NCBI GenBank assembly: GCA_026388375.1
Contig: JAPLJX010000354.1
Location: forward strand, 1-32,846
From: Deltaproteobacteria bacterium
GTDB taxonomy: Bacteria > Desulfobacterota > Syntrophia > Syntrophales > UBA5619
Direction of reading: 5' to 3'
DNA length: 32,846 nucleotides
Under the pieces are notes generated by a model. The model saw only the letters and a list, made by a program, of their open reading frames with translations, did no database searches and had not been told where the DNA came from. Position 1 is the first letter of the stretch; the number at the start of each line of letters is the position of its first letter. A program made the translations under genes and the position numbers. Positions 25,270-32,846 of this stretch are shown here, piece after piece.

Positions 25270-26988
25270 ATGGCCCAAAACGCGAGATCCCATAAAGCCA
25301 GTAAGGTTGTTGAGAGAATGGGCAAGAAACTGACCCGCCAGATGGTTGGTTCTTTGGTTGGCTGCGTTCATTGTGGCATGTGCACGGATTCCTGTCATTA
25401 CGTCCTTGCCAACCCGGACGATCCTACCTATGCACCGGCTTATAAGGCGGATCAGATTCGTAAGATTTTCAAACGCAACTTTGACTGGACGGGAAAGATT
25501 TTCCCCTGGTGGGTTCATGCCCAGGACGTTCGCACCGATGAGGATTTAGAAAAACTCAAGGACATCGTATTTGGGAAATGCACAAACTGTCGAAGATGCT
25601 CACTAAATTGCCCAATGGGGGTAGATTTTGCCACGCTCAACCGGATGGCCCGGGGGTTGCTTGTTTCCGTGGGGGTCATGCCGGAGGGCGTCGCCGTCGT
25701 CAGCAAAGACCAATGGGAGGTGGGAAACCAGATGGGGGTTCTGCCACAGGACTACCTGGAGACCCTCGAATGGCTGTCCGACGAATTGGAAGCTGAGTTC
25801 AAAGATCCCGCGGCCCGGATTCCCATCGATAGGATGGATGCCGATATCGTTTATGCTATCAATCCCAGGGAGGTGAAACCGCATTTTCTATCTTGCGGGA
25901 GAGAATTGGACCATGCCCAGCGAAGGATGGGACATGACCAATTTTGGTCTCTTCTCAGGGGACGATGAACTGGGCGGGGCGGTAGCTCAGCGAGTCTACG
26001 AGAAAGTGATCGAACTGCGGGGTAAGAAGTTGGTATTATCCGAATGCGGGCATGGATACCGCTCGACCCGGTGTGAAGGGCCGAACTGGTCGGGAAACGG
26101 GGTGCCCTTTGTAATAGAAAGTTCGGTTCTGACCATGCTCCGCTACATCAAGGAAGATCGGATTCGGGTAGATAAAGAAAAAAATAGACATATGGTTACT
26201 TTCCACGATTCCTGCAACAATGCCCGAAGCTGTGGATTCTACGAGGAACCGCGGGAGCTCTTGAACCTTCTGGTTACCGATTTTCGGGAGATGTATCCGA
26301 ATCGTGCGGAGAATTTTTGCTGCACGGGCGGGGGAGGGGCGATGTCCATGTCGGAATATACCCCCCAACGCCTGAAATCGGCTATAATTAAGGCTGACCA
26401 ATTGAAGGCCACAGGCGCGAAAACCGTGGTTACTTCCTGCCACAATTGCGTGGACGGTTTAACCGACGTGATCCGGCATTATAAATTGGGCATGAAGGTG
26501 ACGCAATTGGTCAACCTGACGGCAAACGCCCTGGTGATCCCGGCGAGGGTCGTTGTACCGGTTGAAGTACAGATCCCGTTTGTAACCATGCCGCTGCAGG
26601 GATTCAAGATTCTGGTCGTAGATGATGAGCCGGATATCCTGACCTTCCTCGCTGCGGTTTTGGAGGATCAGGGAGCTACAGTGATTCAGGCGGCCGATGG
26701 CGAGCATGCGGTGGCGTTGACGATCCAGGAGAAACCTGATCTGGTTACACTCGACCTGTCCATGCCGGGGAAAATGGCGGATACGTATTTGAGGAGATCC
26801 GAAATAATCCGGAGATTGCCTCCACAAAAGTCTGTATCATTACCGGAAAGCCTGAGTTGCGGCGGCTCATTTACGAGCGTCCCGTCGCCCCACCGGAGGG
26901 GTACTTGGATAAACCGGTCAACGAAGATACCCTGTTGACCAGTATTCGGATGATTCTTGAGCTGAAACATCCTCATGGGCACGCGTAA
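25270..26988 (+). pseudogene. HdrD/DsrK-like CCG iron-sulfur protein fused to a CheY receiver, two frame breaks
   Basis: The N-terminus has two [4Fe-4S] motifs, CVHCGMCTDSC (32-42) and CTNCRRCSLNC (104-114), followed by CCG-domain motifs HDSCNNARSC, NFCCTGGGG and TSCHNC that bind the noncubane cluster of HdrB/D-type proteins. Without a stop, the frame continues into a receiver domain (KILVVDDEPDIL, DLVTLDLSMPG). Two breaks occur. Near 25880 the frame changes after NPREVK, and about ten family residues are missing before RIFYLAGENWTMPSEGW. Near 26767-26774 a missing G in GGGG restores ENGGYVFEEIR through to YLDKPVNEDTLL, ending at 26988. As written the gene cannot yield one protein. Confidence 0.8.
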
Positions 26989-27011
26989 GGACACAGGGAA
27001 AAAGGTGTTTG

Positions 27012-28348
27012 ATGATCGATAATCCCTATAAGAACTACTTCGAAATGATGCCGGCCTACCTGACGATCCTGGATCGGGATCTTCGGATCGTTGAGGCGAA
27101 TAGGCGCTTTCGCCGGGACTTTGGAGCTTTCGAGGGGCGGTACTGCTTTCAGATCAATCAGCACCGGTCGGAGCGCTGTGAACATTGTCCGGCGGAGCGC
27201 ACCTTCCGGGATGGGTTACGTCACGGGATCGAAGAGAAATTCCTCAACCACTTGGGGAATGAAATCTTCCTGCTCATATACACCACCGGGAACGATACCG
27301 CCAACTTTTTGAAGAGGTGCCCTGTTACATTTCGATTCAGGATTCCGATCTGCGGATCGTGGAGGCGAATCGGCGGCTCCGGGAAGATTTCGGGGCTTCT
27401 CCGGGGGAAAAATGCCATCAAACTTACATGCACCGGACAGAGGCGTGCGTTCCCTGCATCGTGAAACAAACGTTTGGAGACGGCCTGGTCCACCAGTCGG
27501 AGGAAGTGATGACGTCCCAAAAAGGGGACCAGGTTAATGTTCTGGTGTATACGGCCCCCGTGCGCAATGCGGAAGGGCAGATCAAGAATGTAATCGAGAT
27601 GAGCACCAACATTACCCAGATTCGCCAGCTCCAGTCCCAGCTGACTTCCCTCGGGTTGGTGATCGGTTCGATCTCCCATGGAATCAAGGGGCTCCTGACG
27701 AGTCTCGACGGCGGAGTTTACCTGGTCAATACGGGACTTGCCAAAAACGATCGGGCGCGTTTCGAACAGGGCTGGAAGATGGTGGAGCGGAATATCACCC
27801 GGATTCGGAGGATGGTGCTGGACCTGCTCTATTATGCCAAGGACCGGGCGCCAGACTTGGAAAGGATTCCGGCTCTTGCGATAGCGGAAGAGGTCTGTGA
27901 AGTGATGCGGGGAAAAGCAGCGGAAATGGGTATCGACTTCCGTTGGGAAATTGACCGAAATCCTGGGGATTTCGAGGCCGATTCCAAAGCGATCCGTTCT
28001 TTGCTGATCAACCTCGTGGAGAACGCCATCGATGCCTGCCGGGTAGACAAGAAGAAAAACGCCCATCAGGTGCGCATTGGATTGAAGGGTTACCCGGATT
28101 ATATCGAATTTGACGTGGAAGACAATGGCATCGGCATGGATCAGGAAATCCGGGAACGGGCCTTCAGCCTCTTTTTTTCTTCCAAAAGAGGAAGTGGAAC
28201 AGGCCTAGGGCTTTTTATCTCCAACAAAATCGCCCAGGCCCATGGCGGGGAGATAAAAATAGAGTCGGAGCTGAATAGAGGAACCCGCATGATCGTAAAA
28301 CTTCCGCGGAAGGTTCCAGCCTCAGGGACCGCAGCGACCAAAGCGTGA
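27012..28348 (+). pseudogene. Soluble PAS-PAS histidine kinase, broken between the PAS domains
   Basis: The start ATG at 27012 follows aaaggtg. PAS1 (LTILDRDLRIVEANRRFRRD) and PAS2 (SIQDSDLRIVEANRRLRED) are close copies, each with a Cys-x-x-Cys (RCEHCP, ACVPCI). A HisKA-like helix has candidate His in SISHGIKGLLTSL, and the ATPase domain shows LINLVENAIDACR, DNGIGMD and GSGTGLGLF. No membrane segment is present. Near 27288 the end of PAS1 is missing and the frame shifts: after LLIYTT the correct continuation RYRQLFEEVPCYISI lies in another frame. Residues from PAS2 onward are intact to the stop at 28348. A GTG at 27317 could start a shorter kinase but has no ribosome site. Confidence 0.8.
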
Positions 28349-28362
28349 TCAAGGAGGGTGTT

Positions 28363-28755
28363 ATGGCCGGCCCGAAACGGATTTTGATTGTGGATGACGA
28401 GCAGGATATTCGGACCTACCTTTCCGCTTTGCTTGGGGATCAAGGCTACGAAACCGTTCAGGCAAAGGATGGAGAGGAGGCGATGCAAAAGGTACAGGCA
28501 GGACCTCTGGATCTGATTACCCTGGATATTTCCATGCCGGAGAAGTCAGGGATCAAATTTTTTCGCGAGATGAAAACGGACGACCGGTGGAAAAATATCC
28601 CGATCATCGTTGTCACCGGGGTCTCCGAGGACTTTAAAAAATTCATCTCGTCCCGTCATCAGGTACCGGCCCCGGAGGGGTTCGTTTCGAAGCCTATCAA
28701 CCAGGAAGAAATTCTTGATCTTGTCCAAATACTCACCCAGCAAGGAAACAGTTAA
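28363..28755 (+). CDS. Stand-alone CheY-like response regulator receiver
   Basis: The 130-residue protein is one receiver domain with no output domain. It has Asp11-Asp12 in LIVDDEQDI, phospho-acceptor Asp55 in DLITLDISMPEKSG, Thr85 in IIVVTG and Lys110 in GFVSKPI. The ATG at 28363 follows aaggagg; the frame opens at a GTG overlapping the kinase stop. It is a paralogue of the receiver fused to the iron-sulfur protein at 25270 (compare APEGFVSKPINQEE with PPEGYLDKPVNEDT). Lying between the kinase and the second cytochrome b gene, and sharing one base with the latter, it probably acts by binding a protein in this locus. Confidence 0.93.
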   Translation: MAGPKRILIVDDEQDIRTYLSALLGDQGYETVQAKDGEEAMQKVQAGPLDLITLDISMPEKSGIKFFREMKTDDRWKNIPIIVVTGVSEDFKKFISSRHQVPAPEGFVSKPINQEEILDLVQILTQQGNS

Positions 28756-29699
28756 TGGGATTCTATGCTTTGTCGTATTTATGCGTTGCCGTGTTCGTCA
28801 TCGCGACCGGATGGCTGGTTTACAGGCAAATGACCCTTCCCGTCCATGTCCGCTGGGAGATCTACCCCGTCCAGCATGAGACAACCGCCAAGGTGGCCTA
28901 TGGCGGCTCCTACATGGAAGACTTGAACTGGTGGGAAAAGAAACGTGAAAGCTCCCTGCTGAATGAACTGAAATATATGGCGCCGGAGATTTTATTCCTC
29001 CGGGGATTGTGGAAAGAAAACAGAAGCCTGTGGCGGGTCTCCTTCCCCTTTCATTTCGGGTTGTATCTGATGATCGCCACCTTCGGCCTGCTGGTGCTCC
29101 ATGCCCTTCTCGTCCTGTGGGGGGAAGACGGCTTGCCGGCGGGCGGCGCCGCAAGAAGCCTCTTGGACGGCCTCATCGTTCTTGCAGGCTGGACTGGCCT
29201 GATCTTGGGAAATATCGGCAGCTTGGGGGTTCTCTACAGGCGGCTGGCCGATCCGGAACTGAGGCGCTATTCGTCTTTTGTCGACTATTTCAATATCCTG
29301 TTCATCTTCCTTTTCTTCCTGTCTGCCTTCATCACCTGTCTGCTGAGCGATCCGTTTCTGCAAGGCGCAAAGGCCTATACGTTTGGCCTGCTGACAGGGG
29401 GACATTCTCTGAATTCATATGTTCCGGGTCAAAGCGTCTCCGGGGGATTGGCCATCGTGTTGGCATCGCTTCTGGTCGCTTATATCCCCTTAACGCACAT
29501 GTCCCATATGTATATGAAGTATTTCTTCTATCACAATGTCAAATGGGATGATGCCCCGAACCGGCAGGGCGGATCGATCGAAGCCGCCATCCTGAAGAAT
29601 CTTGAACTCAAACCGACCTGGAAGGCAAAACATGTTGAAGCGGACGGACGGAAATCCTGGCGCGATATTGCATCTTCCGCACCCAAGGAGATGAAATGA
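28755..29699 (+). CDS. Membrane cytochrome b subunit, second redox module (DsrM/NarI-related)
   Basis: The 314-residue protein has about five membrane helices: residues 4-24, 98-122, 137-160, 178-198 and 230-250. A hydrophilic stretch lies after helix 1. His100 and His116 in helix 2 and His248/His251 in THMSHMYMKYFFYHNVKWDD fit di-haem cytochrome b of the DsrM/HmeC/NarI group. TAATG links it to the receiver gene upstream and ATGA links it to the CCG protein gene downstream, so the three are translated together. It is larger than the cytochrome b at 24550 and not a simple duplicate. Confidence 0.82.
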   Translation: MGFYALSYLCVAVFVIATGWLVYRQMTLPVHVRWEIYPVQHETTAKVAYGGSYMEDLNWWEKKRESSLLNELKYMAPEILFLRGLWKENRSLWRVSFPFHFGLYLMIATFGLLVLHALLVLWGEDGLPAGGAARSLLDGLIVLAGWTGLILGNIGSLGVLYRRLADPELRRYSSFVDYFNILFIFLFFLSAFITCLLSDPFLQGAKAYTFGLLTGGHSLNSYVPGQSVSGGLAIVLASLLVAYIPLTHMSHMYMKYFFYHNVKWDDAPNRQGGSIEAAILKNLELKPTWKAKHVEADGRKSWRDIASSAPKEMK

Positions 29700-31309
29700 A
29701 CAAACGCCTGAAACCCTCCGCCATGGCCGAGCCGTCCGACTGCTTATGTCACATTGAACCGGGTGAGCTTTCACCGCTGCCTCCTCCCTATGAGGATTTC
29801 AATCAGGCGACGATTCCCCCTCTGAAACCGGAAAAGGTCAAGAACATTGAGACATCCCTGGACGACACGGTGGCCATCGGCATCCCCAAGCCCGCAAGCA
29901 AGGAGGAAGAGGAGGAGCTGGTTCGTCAGTTTCTCTCGGGTCTGAAAAAACTCTTTGAGAAGGAAAATAACTGGACCTTTCTGCAGCCTCTGATGCTTTC
30001 CATGGAACACTGTGCCAAATGCCAGACCTGTTCCAATGCCTGTCCCGTATATGAAATGAGCGGCCGGAAGGAGATCTATCGGCCCATTTTTCGTGCCGAA
30101 GTCCTGCGTCGGATTTACAAAAAGTATCTCAAGCCGGGTGGAAAAATCACTGCCAAGCTGACCGGCGACATCGATCTGAACTGGACGACAATCGCGCGTC
30201 TTGCCGAACTGTCCTATCGCTGCACTCTGTGCCGGCGATGCGCCATGGTCTGCCCCATTGGTGTGGACAACGGGCTCATCAATCACGAAATACGCAAACT
30301 CTTCTCACAGGAAATGGGCATCGCCCCCAAGGAACTCCACGAAAAAGGCACTGTTCAGCATCTTCGCGTCGGCTCTTCCACCGGCATGAACACGCTTGCC
30401 GCAAAGGACAGCATCGAGTTTATCCAGGAAGAGATGGAAGAGATCACGGGCTATAAGGTCGAGATCCCCTGGGATGTGGAGGGTGCGGATATCCTGCTTC
30501 TGCACAACGCGGGGGAGATGCTCGCCTGGCCGGAAAACGTCGGGGCCTTTGCCATCATTTTTCAGGCGGCCGGCCTTTCCTGGACCTTGTCTTCGGAGGC
30601 CGTCGGTTACGATGCGGTCAACTACGGTTTATGGTATGACGATGTGCAATTTTCACGCGTCGCCGTCAGGCATGCCGACATTGCCCGGAGGCTGAAGGTC
30701 AAAAAGATTGTCATCGGCGAATGCGGGCATGCGCATAAAGCGCTGACCGTTATCGCCGACCGTCTGTTGACGGGAGATCTCAATGTTCCGCGTGAATCGG
30801 CCTTGGTTACGCTGGAGGACATCGTCCTGAGCGGAAAATTGCAGTTCGATCCCCGCAGGAACGATTTCCCCGTCACCCTGCACGATCCCTGCAATGTGGT
30901 ACGGGCCATGGGTATTGTTGAGCCCCAGCGGCGTATCCTCAGAAAGATCGCCCTGCGATTCCGGGAAATGACGCCCCATGGGGTGGAGAATTACTGCTGC
31001 GGCGGCGGTTCCGGCTTTGCCATCATGTCGGGATATAATTTTGTGCACTGGAGAAACCTTGTCAGCTCCCGCAAGAAGTTCCTGCAGATCCTCAATGCGT
31101 TCCAAGGCGAACCCCGGGAGGTACCGAAGTATGTCTGCGCCCCCTGCTCGAACTGCAAAGGGGCAATCCGGGACATCATCTCCTACTATCATGCGGAGGA
31201 GCGCAGCCGTCTGTATTATGGCGGTCTGGTCGAGTTGATCGTCAATGCTATGGCAGGTATGAAGAAACCTATTATTCGATTCGGAGACGAACCATCTTGG
31301 CGATCATGA
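29696..31309 (+). CDS. HdrD/DsrK-like CCG iron-sulfur protein, second redox module
   Basis: The 537-residue protein is intact. Two [4Fe-4S] motifs, CAKCQTCSNAC (106-116) and CTLCRRCAMVC (176-186), are followed by CCG-domain motifs ECGHAH, HDPCNVVR, NYCCGGGSGF and APCSNCKGA, which bind a noncubane cluster in heterodisulfide reductase-type proteins. Family members such as DsrK and TmcB take electrons from a cytochrome b partner and are thought to act on disulfide-type substrates such as DsrC. An N-terminal extension of about 95 residues is Pro/Glu-rich. The start overlaps the cytochrome b stop (ATGA), with aaggag upstream. Confidence 0.88.
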   Translation: MNKRLKPSAMAEPSDCLCHIEPGELSPLPPPYEDFNQATIPPLKPEKVKNIETSLDDTVAIGIPKPASKEEEEELVRQFLSGLKKLFEKENNWTFLQPLMLSMEHCAKCQTCSNACPVYEMSGRKEIYRPIFRAEVLRRIYKKYLKPGGKITAKLTGDIDLNWTTIARLAELSYRCTLCRRCAMVCPIGVDNGLINHEIRKLFSQEMGIAPKELHEKGTVQHLRVGSSTGMNTLAAKDSIEFIQEEMEEITGYKVEIPWDVEGADILLLHNAGEMLAWPENVGAFAIIFQAAGLSWTLSSEAVGYDAVNYGLWYDDVQFSRVAVRHADIARRLKVKKIVIGECGHAHKALTVIADRLLTGDLNVPRESALVTLEDIVLSGKLQFDPRRNDFPVTLHDPCNVVRAMGIVEPQRRILRKIALRFREMTPHGVENYCCGGGSGFAIMSGYNFVHWRNLVSSRKKFLQILNAFQGEPREVPKYVCAPCSNCKGAIRDIISYYHAEERSRLYYGGLVELIVNAMAGMKKPIIRFGDEPSWRS

Positions 31310-31323
31310 ACGATGCCATGATC
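31302..31323. repeat. Inverted repeat across the end of the CCG gene
   Basis: GATCATG (31302-31308) and CATGATC (31317-31323) are perfect 7-base arms around 8 bases, overlapping the stop codon. No T-run follows, so it is at most a weak hairpin. Confidence 0.4.
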
Positions 31324-31359
31324 CCATATTTCGCACCTTTAACGCACCGTCGGTGACAT

Positions 31360-31854
31360 TTTCGCCGATGTACTCGTCAACGGGAAGATCCTGAAGATCG
31401 CTGCCTCACCTGCCGCCATCCGGCGGGGCAGGAGAAGACCGAGAAGGCAAAATCGCATACGTCGCACGCAGGCAAGATGAGCTGCGCGAGTTGCCACGCG
31501 TCGGGCGAGTACCGGAACTGCTACGATTATCATCTGAGGAAAGGGGCCGTGTCGAAACCTACCTTTATCATCGACCGCAGCCTTCGCGACAAAAAAACGA
31601 TCACCACCCTGTGGGTTACTCCGACCGTAAGGGATACCTTTAAGGCGGCAGGGATCGCGATGGAGCAGTTCGACCTCCTACCAAATTATTGGGACACGGT
31701 CCCGCACACAATCAAGAAACGGACCGACCGGACCCGCTCCTGCGATGCCTGCCATGCGGACAGAGATGGGTTCCTGACAAAGGAAGCGCTGATCAAAAAC
31801 GGCTCCAAGGCGGACGAAGGACTGATCTATACGCCGAAGCCGATCGAAAAGTAG
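31360..31854 (+). pseudogene. C-terminal remnant of a multihaem cytochrome c
   Basis: From 31477 the frame encodes 125 residues beginning MSCASCHASGEYRNCYDYH, with haem motifs CASCH and CDACH and a degraded CYDYH site. Upstream in the same frame CLTCRH looks like a third haem motif with an extra codon. Before it, another frame carries FADVLVNGKILKI, which resembles the preceding part of such a protein. There is no signal peptide or ribosome site, so a c-type cytochrome could not be exported and matured from this frame. The exported rhodanese starts nine bases after the stop, so an intact ancestor was probably its operon partner. Confidence 0.6.
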
Positions 31855-31862
31855 GAGGTTGT

Positions 31863-32774
31863 ATGAAAGGAAGAAGTTTCAAAATGGTGTACATTGTGCT
31901 GATGTTTGTGTTCGCAATGCCGTTGTTCGCAGCGGCGAGAGATATCGCGCCCGTCGTTTCGGTTGACTGGCTGGAGAAGAACCTCAACGACCCCAATCTT
32001 GTCATCGTCGACATCCGCAAGGTGGAAGAGTACAAAGAGGGGAATATTCCGAACTCCGTAAATGTGTTCTATGGGACGTGGGCCGTTAAGAAAAATGGTC
32101 TCGACAATGAGCTTCCCGATGACGACGACCTCTTCGATGCGATCGCATCTGCGGGGATTACGGCCGGCTCCCGCGTGGTCCTTGTCGGCTTCACCGAGTC
32201 GGTGACTGATCTGGTAAACCTGACGCGCGTTGCCTGGACGCTCATCTATGCAGGCATTAAAAACGTCGCCATCCTGGACGGCGGGTACAACAAGTGGGAA
32301 GAGGCCAAGAAGCCGATCTCCACCACGACTGTCAAGACCAAAACGAAAACCTATCAGGGAAAGGTCAATAAAGCCATATTTGCGCCGAAGGCGTACGTCC
32401 TGAATAAAATCGGCAAAGCCACCTTCGTCGATGCGCGAGTGCCCGATTTTTTCTTCGGCGTTTCAAAGTCCAGTCTTGTGGCAAGGGAAGGTCATATCAA
32501 GGGTGCGGCATCCTTGCCTGCGGCGTGGATCTTCACGAAGGAGGGGACATTCAAAAGCAAGGAAGAACTCGAGGAGATGGCCGCGGGCATCGTCGGCAAG
32601 GACCTCTCGAAGGAGATCATCGCCTACTGCGACACGGGAAGGCTCTGCACCGGGTGGTGGTTTGTCCTGCGCGAGATCCTCGGGTACAAGGATGTGAGGT
32701 CCTATGACGGCTCTTCGCAGGAATATGCCAAGGACCCGAACGCGCCGATGATCAAGTATAGGTGGTGTGATTAA
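31863..32774 (+). CDS. Exported two-domain rhodanese-family sulfurtransferase
   Basis: The 303-residue protein starts with a signal peptide (basic MKGRSFK, hydrophobic VYIVLMFVFAMPLF, cleavage near AAA-RD), so it should be periplasmic. Two rhodanese domains follow. The first (LVIVDIRKVEEYKEGNIPNS to NVAILDGGYNKWEE) lacks an active-site Cys. The second (TFVDARVPDFFFG to SYDGSSQEYAKDP) has Cys256 in IIAYCDTGRLCTGWW. Thiosulfate sulfurtransferases of this layout move sulfane sulfur to cyanide or thiols. The active loop CDTGRL is not the classic thiosulfate loop. Its ATG follows taggagg. In this sulfur-reducing context it may handle periplasmic thiosulfate or polysulfide. Confidence 0.88.
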   Translation: MKGRSFKMVYIVLMFVFAMPLFAAARDIAPVVSVDWLEKNLNDPNLVIVDIRKVEEYKEGNIPNSVNVFYGTWAVKKNGLDNELPDDDDLFDAIASAGITAGSRVVLVGFTESVTDLVNLTRVAWTLIYAGIKNVAILDGGYNKWEEAKKPISTTTVKTKTKTYQGKVNKAIFAPKAYVLNKIGKATFVDARVPDFFFGVSKSSLVAREGHIKGAASLPAAWIFTKEGTFKSKEELEEMAAGIVGKDLSKEIIAYCDTGRLCTGWWFVLREILGYKDVRSYDGSSQEYAKDPNAPMIKYRWCD

Positions 32775-32824
32775 TTCGCAACCGGGTTCGGCGAAAAAAT
32801 AAATTTAAAGGAGAACCATAACGT

Positions 32825-32846
32825 ATGTCGGAAAAACAGTTAGTGT
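32825..32846 (+). CDS. Start of an unidentified gene (runs off the window)
   Basis: An ATG at 32825 follows aaaggag (32808-32814) and opens MSEKQLV before the sequence ends. Nothing about function can be said. It is 50 bases after the rhodanese stop and may belong to the same operon. Confidence 0.6.

Noticed and set aside
26762-26776. Programmed -1 frameshifting at GGGGAAAA
   Set aside because: The heptamer does not fit the classic slippery pattern in the zero frame and the same gene is already broken at about 25880; an indel is simpler.
1-32846. CRISPR arrays, tRNA or rRNA genes, insertion sequences, prophage genes
   Set aside because: None was seen on reading both strands by eye: no regularly spaced repeats, no transposase or integrase motifs, no recognisable RNA gene.

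Overview
The window looks like a chromosomal piece from an anaerobic, sulfite-reducing deltaproteobacterium (Desulfobacterota, perhaps Syntrophobacterales-like). The main reasons are a dsrA-dsrB-dsrD-dsrN run with the DsrD marker of reductive sulfite metabolism, two sets of membrane cytochrome b plus HdrD/DsrK-like iron-sulfur subunits, and a GatCAB amidotransferase. Taxonomy is an inference from gene content, not a match.

Layout. (1) 1-3078, minus strand: a compact operon tatA/B - tatC - PBP1A (the PBP1A C-terminus lies outside the window), with a readable sigma70-type promoter. (2) 3189-8701, plus strand: histone-deacetylase-family deacetylase, gatC, gatA, gatB and mtnA, the last three joined by one-base or very short junctions. 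(3) 8702-9590: a graveyard holding remnants of a VapBC-type toxin-antitoxin pair and of an ATPase with a DUF4143 end. (4) 9590-13351: a small DUF1232 membrane protein, a BPL_N/glutamine-amidotransferase-like protein with a C-terminal frameshift, and a GntR/UTRA regulator followed by a divergent DHDPS-family lyase. (5) 13547-15085, minus strand: a YeiH-type anion exporter with an unusual Ala/Lys-rich N-terminal insert. (6) 15616-19262: a tight four-gene operon of two paralogous GNAT-fold proteins, a TraB/GumN protein and a radical SAM-SPASM protein. I cannot match it to a described system. (7) 19461-23702: dsrABDN followed by a dsrC-like gene that has lost its start. (8) 23910-24443: a macro-domain protein. 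(9) 24550-31309: a redox and signalling locus made of cytochrome b + CCG iron-sulfur protein (the latter fused to a CheY receiver), a PAS histidine kinase, a lone receiver, then a second cytochrome b + CCG pair. (10) 31310-32846: a decayed multihaem cytochrome c, an exported two-domain rhodanese and the first codons of another gene.

How it may work together. DsrAB with siroheme amide (DsrN) would reduce sulfite. The cytochrome b/CCG pairs are the kind of membrane module that links quinone or periplasmic electrons to DsrC-type thiol/disulfide chemistry in the cytoplasm. The receiver fused to one CCG subunit, the kinase with Cys-rich PAS domains and the free receiver suggest that this electron module is coupled to phospho-signalling. 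The first CCG-receiver gene and the kinase gene are both broken in this sequence by out-of-frame deletions, so the first module may be decaying, or the assembly may be faulty there. Two other frame breaks (about 10167 and 26770) are each repaired by adding one base to a homopolymer, which raises the question of consensus errors.
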